64,000 bases of DNA, taken from Dryocosmus kuriphilus (lineage: Eukaryota > Arthropoda > Insecta > Hymenoptera > Cynipidae). A model generated the notes under the pieces. The model searched no databases. It saw only the letters and a program-made list of their open reading frames with translations, and was not told the DNA's origin. A program made the position numbers and the translations under genes. The DNA is taken from NCBI GenBank assembly GCA_038277395.1, contig CM076194.1, positions 182,704,907-182,768,906 on the forward strand. Direction: 5' to 3'. Positions 61,001-64,000 of the stretch are shown piece by piece (position 1 is the first letter of the stretch; every line of letters starts with the position of its first letter).

Positions 61001-64000
61001 ACCATCACCAAAAAATAGAAAACCAGCCAACGTTTCGGTGCTCCTCCAGCACCCTTCTCAAGACTGAAAAAAAATTAAATAGAACTTAGTTTGATTTCAC
61101 CCATGGCGATCTGCGGAACTCGAGTCTGACAACTGCTGCTCCTCCTCCGGTCGCCAAGGGCAAACTGAAAACTCAGGTATACAAAATCAAACCCAGCAGA
61201 CACACCAAATGACCATCACCTAGCCAAGCCAAAACAAATAGTAAAGTGATAATAAGAAGAAGAAATTCCATTTACACCCAGACAATTAACTTCCAACTAA
61301 CTTAAAAACAACATTTTTCATAGAGAAAAAGAGTACGGCGGATTTGGACCAACAAATAAAAGTAACTAAACAAAGAAAGAAGAAAGAATTGAGAAAGCGA
61401 CCACCAAAAACCCCTCCTTTCTCAATTTTTTTTTTTTTATAAAAATTAAACTTTTAAAGAAAATTTAAGATATAAAGAATTGGATGAAACAAAAATAAAA
61501 CTAAAAATTAAAAATTCTTTCATCTTTCTTTGTTTGACCTTTCCACCCCCAAAAAAATTAAAAAAAAAAAAAAAAACCATCACCAAAAAATAGAAAACCA
61601 GCCAACGTTTCGGTGCTCCTCCTCCAGCACCCTTCTCAAGACTGAAAAAAAATTAAATAGAACTTAGGTTGATTTCACCCATGGCGATCTGCGGAACTCG
61701 AGTCTGACAACTGCTGCTCCTCCGGTCGCCAAGGGCAAACTGAAAACTCAGGTATACAAAATCAAACCCAGCAGACACACCAAATGACCATCACCTAGCC
61801 AAGCCAAAACAAATAGTAAAGTGATAATAAGAAGAAAAAATTCCATTTTACACCCAAGCAATTAACTTCCAACTAACTCAAAAAACAACATTTTTCATAG
61901 AGAAAAAGAGTACGGCGGATTTGGACCAACAAATAAAAGTAACTAAACAAAGAAAGAAGAAAGAATTGAGAAAGCGACCACCAAAACCCCTCCTTTCTCA
62001 ATTTTTTTTTTTTATAAAAATTAAACATTTTAAAGAAAATTTAAGCTATAAAGAATTGGAAAAACAAAAATAAAACTAAAAATTAAAAATTCTTTCATCT
62101 TTCTTTGTTTGACCTTTCCACCCCAAAAAATTTTAAAAAAAAAAAAAAAACCATCACCAAAAAATAGAAAACCAGCCAACGTTTTTCGGTGCTCCTCCAG
62201 CACCCTTCTCAAGACTGAAAAAAAATTAAATAGAACTTAGTTTGATTTCACCCATGGCGATCTGCGGAACTCGAGTCTGACAACTGCTGCTCCTCCGGTC
62301 GCCAAGGGCAAACTGAAAACTCAGGTATACAAAATCAAACCCAGCAGACACACCAAATGACCATCACCTAGCCAAGCCAAAACAAATAGTAAAGTGATAA
62401 TAAGAAGAAGAAATTCCACTTACACCCAGACAAGTAACTTCCAACTAACTTAAAAACAACATTTTTCATAGAGAAAAAGAGTACGGCGGATTTGGACCAA
62501 CAAATAAAAGTAACTAAACAAAGAAAGAAGAAAGAATTGAGAAAGCGACCACCAAAACCCCTCTTTCTCAATTTCTTTTTTTATAAAAATTTAAACATTT
62601 TAAAAGAAAATTTAAGCTATAAAGAATTGGATAAAACAAAAATAAAACTAAAAATTAAAAATTCTTTCGTCTTTCTTTGTTTGACCTTTCCACCCCCAAA
62701 AAAAATTAAAAAAAAAATAAAAACCATCACCAAAAAAATAGAAAACCAGCCAACGTTTCGGTGCTCCTCCAGCACCCTTCTCAAGACTGAAAAAAAATTA
62801 AATAGAACTTAGTTTGATTTCACCCATGGCGATCTGCGGAACTCGAGTCTGACAACTGCTGCTCCTCCGGTCGCCAAGGGCAAACTGAAAACTCAGGTAT
62901 ACAAAATCAAACCCAGCAGACACACCAAATGACCATCACCTAGCCAAGCCAAAACAAATAGTAAAGTGATAATAAGAAGAAGAAATTCCACTTACACCCA
63001 GCAAGTAACTTCCAACTAACTTAAAAACAACATTTTTCATAGAGAAAAAGAGTACGGCGGATTTGGACCAACAAATAAAAGTAACTAAACAAAGAAAGAA
63101 GAAAGAATTGAGAAAGCGACCACCAAAACCCCCCTTTCTCAATTTCTTTTTTTATAAAAATTAAACATTTTGAAAGAAAATTTAAGCTATAAAGAATTGG
63201 AAAAACAAAAATAAAACTAAAAATTAAAAATTCTTTCACTTTCTTTCTTTGTTTGACCTTTTCCACCCCAAAAAATTTTAAAAAAAAAAAAAAAAAACCA
63301 TCACCAAAAAAATAGAAAACCAGCCAACGTTTCGGTGCTCCTCCAGCACCCTTCTCAAGACTGAAAAAAAATTAAATAGAACTTAGTTTGATTTCACCCA
63401 TGGCGATCTGCGGAACTCGAGTCTGACAACTGCTGCTCCTCCGGTCGCCAAGGGCAAACTGAAAACTCAGGTATACAAAATCAAACCCAGCAGACACACC
63501 AAATGACCATCACCTAGCCAAGCCAAAACAAATAGTAAAGTGATAATAAGAAGAAGAAATTCCACTTACACCCAACAATTAACTTCCAACTAACTTAAAA
63601 AAACAACATTTTTCATAGAGAAAAAGAGTACGGCGGATTTGGACCAACAAATAAAAGTAACTAAACAAAGAAAGAAGAAAGAATTGAGAAAGCGACCACC
63701 AAAACCCCTCCTTTTCAATTTCTTTTTTTATAAAAATTAAACATTTTAAAGAAAATTTAAGCTATAAAGAATTGGATGAAAAACAAAAATAAAACTAAAA
63801 ATTAAAAATTCTTTCATCTTTCTTTGTTTGACCTTTCCACCCCAAAAAATTTAAAAAAAAAAAAAAAACCATCACCAAAAAATAGAAAACCAGCCAACGT
63901 TTCGGTGCTCCTCCAGCACCCTTCTCAAGACTGAAAAAAAAAAAATTAAATAGAACTTAGTTTGATTTCACCATGGCGATCTGCGGAACTCGAGTCTGAC
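31090..64000 (+). repeat. Satellite array, block 3 (about 58 monomers, ~574 bp)
   Basis: The landmark CGGAACTCGAGTCTGACAAC recurs about 58 times from 31255 to 63981 with a mean spacing near 574 bp. All copies are in one orientation and the array runs off the window. Left of about 42 kb two monomer subtypes are mixed. To the right nearly all copies are one subtype and close to identical outside homopolymers. Variation is mainly in A/T/C run lengths and short duplications. Minus-strand frames of 60-130 codons recur but differ between monomers through indels, so no gene is supported. Confidence 0.97.
62758..62774. repeat. Hairpin inside the satellite monomer (representative copy)
   Basis: GGTGCT-CCTCC-AGCACC gives a 6-bp stem and five-base loop. 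It is present in almost every subtype-A monomer. In subtype B the first arm reads GGTACT, which breaks the pairing. Confidence 0.6.

Overview
This is eukaryotic, repeat-dominated DNA, most likely from an arthropod and probably an insect. BEL/Pao retrotransposons are confined to metazoans, and the gag (DUF1759 type), aspartic protease and integrase proteins here are of the kind abundant in insect genomes. I see no host protein-coding gene, tRNA, rRNA or CRISPR array. The window is the edge of a large tandem satellite array carrying two LTR retrotransposons and at least two stretches of doubtful sequence.

Layout. (1) 1-5815: a decayed BEL/Pao element on the + strand, with gag, protease, a reverse transcriptase missing its catalytic core, RNase H and integrase. 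It is broken by frameshifts, two in-frame stops and a deletion. Its end abuts the satellite. (2) 5816-15387: about 17 head-to-tail monomers of an AT-rich satellite (~568 bp period). (3) 15388-25021: a nearly intact Ty3/gypsy element on the - strand, inserted in a monomer. It has 447-bp LTRs differing at one base, a 4-bp target duplication (AACT), a tRNA-Lys-type primer site, a 693-aa gag, a pol reached by a probable -1 frameshift, and two extra ORFs between pol and the 3' LTR. (4) 25026-25380: a mosaic of element and satellite sequence that looks like a consensus error. (5) 25381-27480: about four monomers. (6) 27503-30881: a 3.3-kb run of cytosine, followed by degraded sequence. (7) 31090-64000: about 58 more monomers (~574 bp), increasingly uniform to the right.

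How the parts work together. The Ty3/gypsy element appears to use a retrovirus-like expression plan. Gag is translated from full-length RNA. Pol is made by -1 slippage at G GGA AAC, six bases before a stem that contains the gag stop. ORF3 and ORF4 each lie a few bases downstream of a good 3' splice acceptor, with a matching donor just upstream of the gag start. ORF3 and ORF4 share the same Cys-x2-Cys-x11-His-x3-Cys finger, so they look like a tandem-duplicated accessory module. This is the best candidate for an undescribed system in the window.

Limits. All family calls come from reading motifs by eye. Homopolymer lengths are unreliable in several places, notably the C tracts and the satellite right of 30.9 kb.
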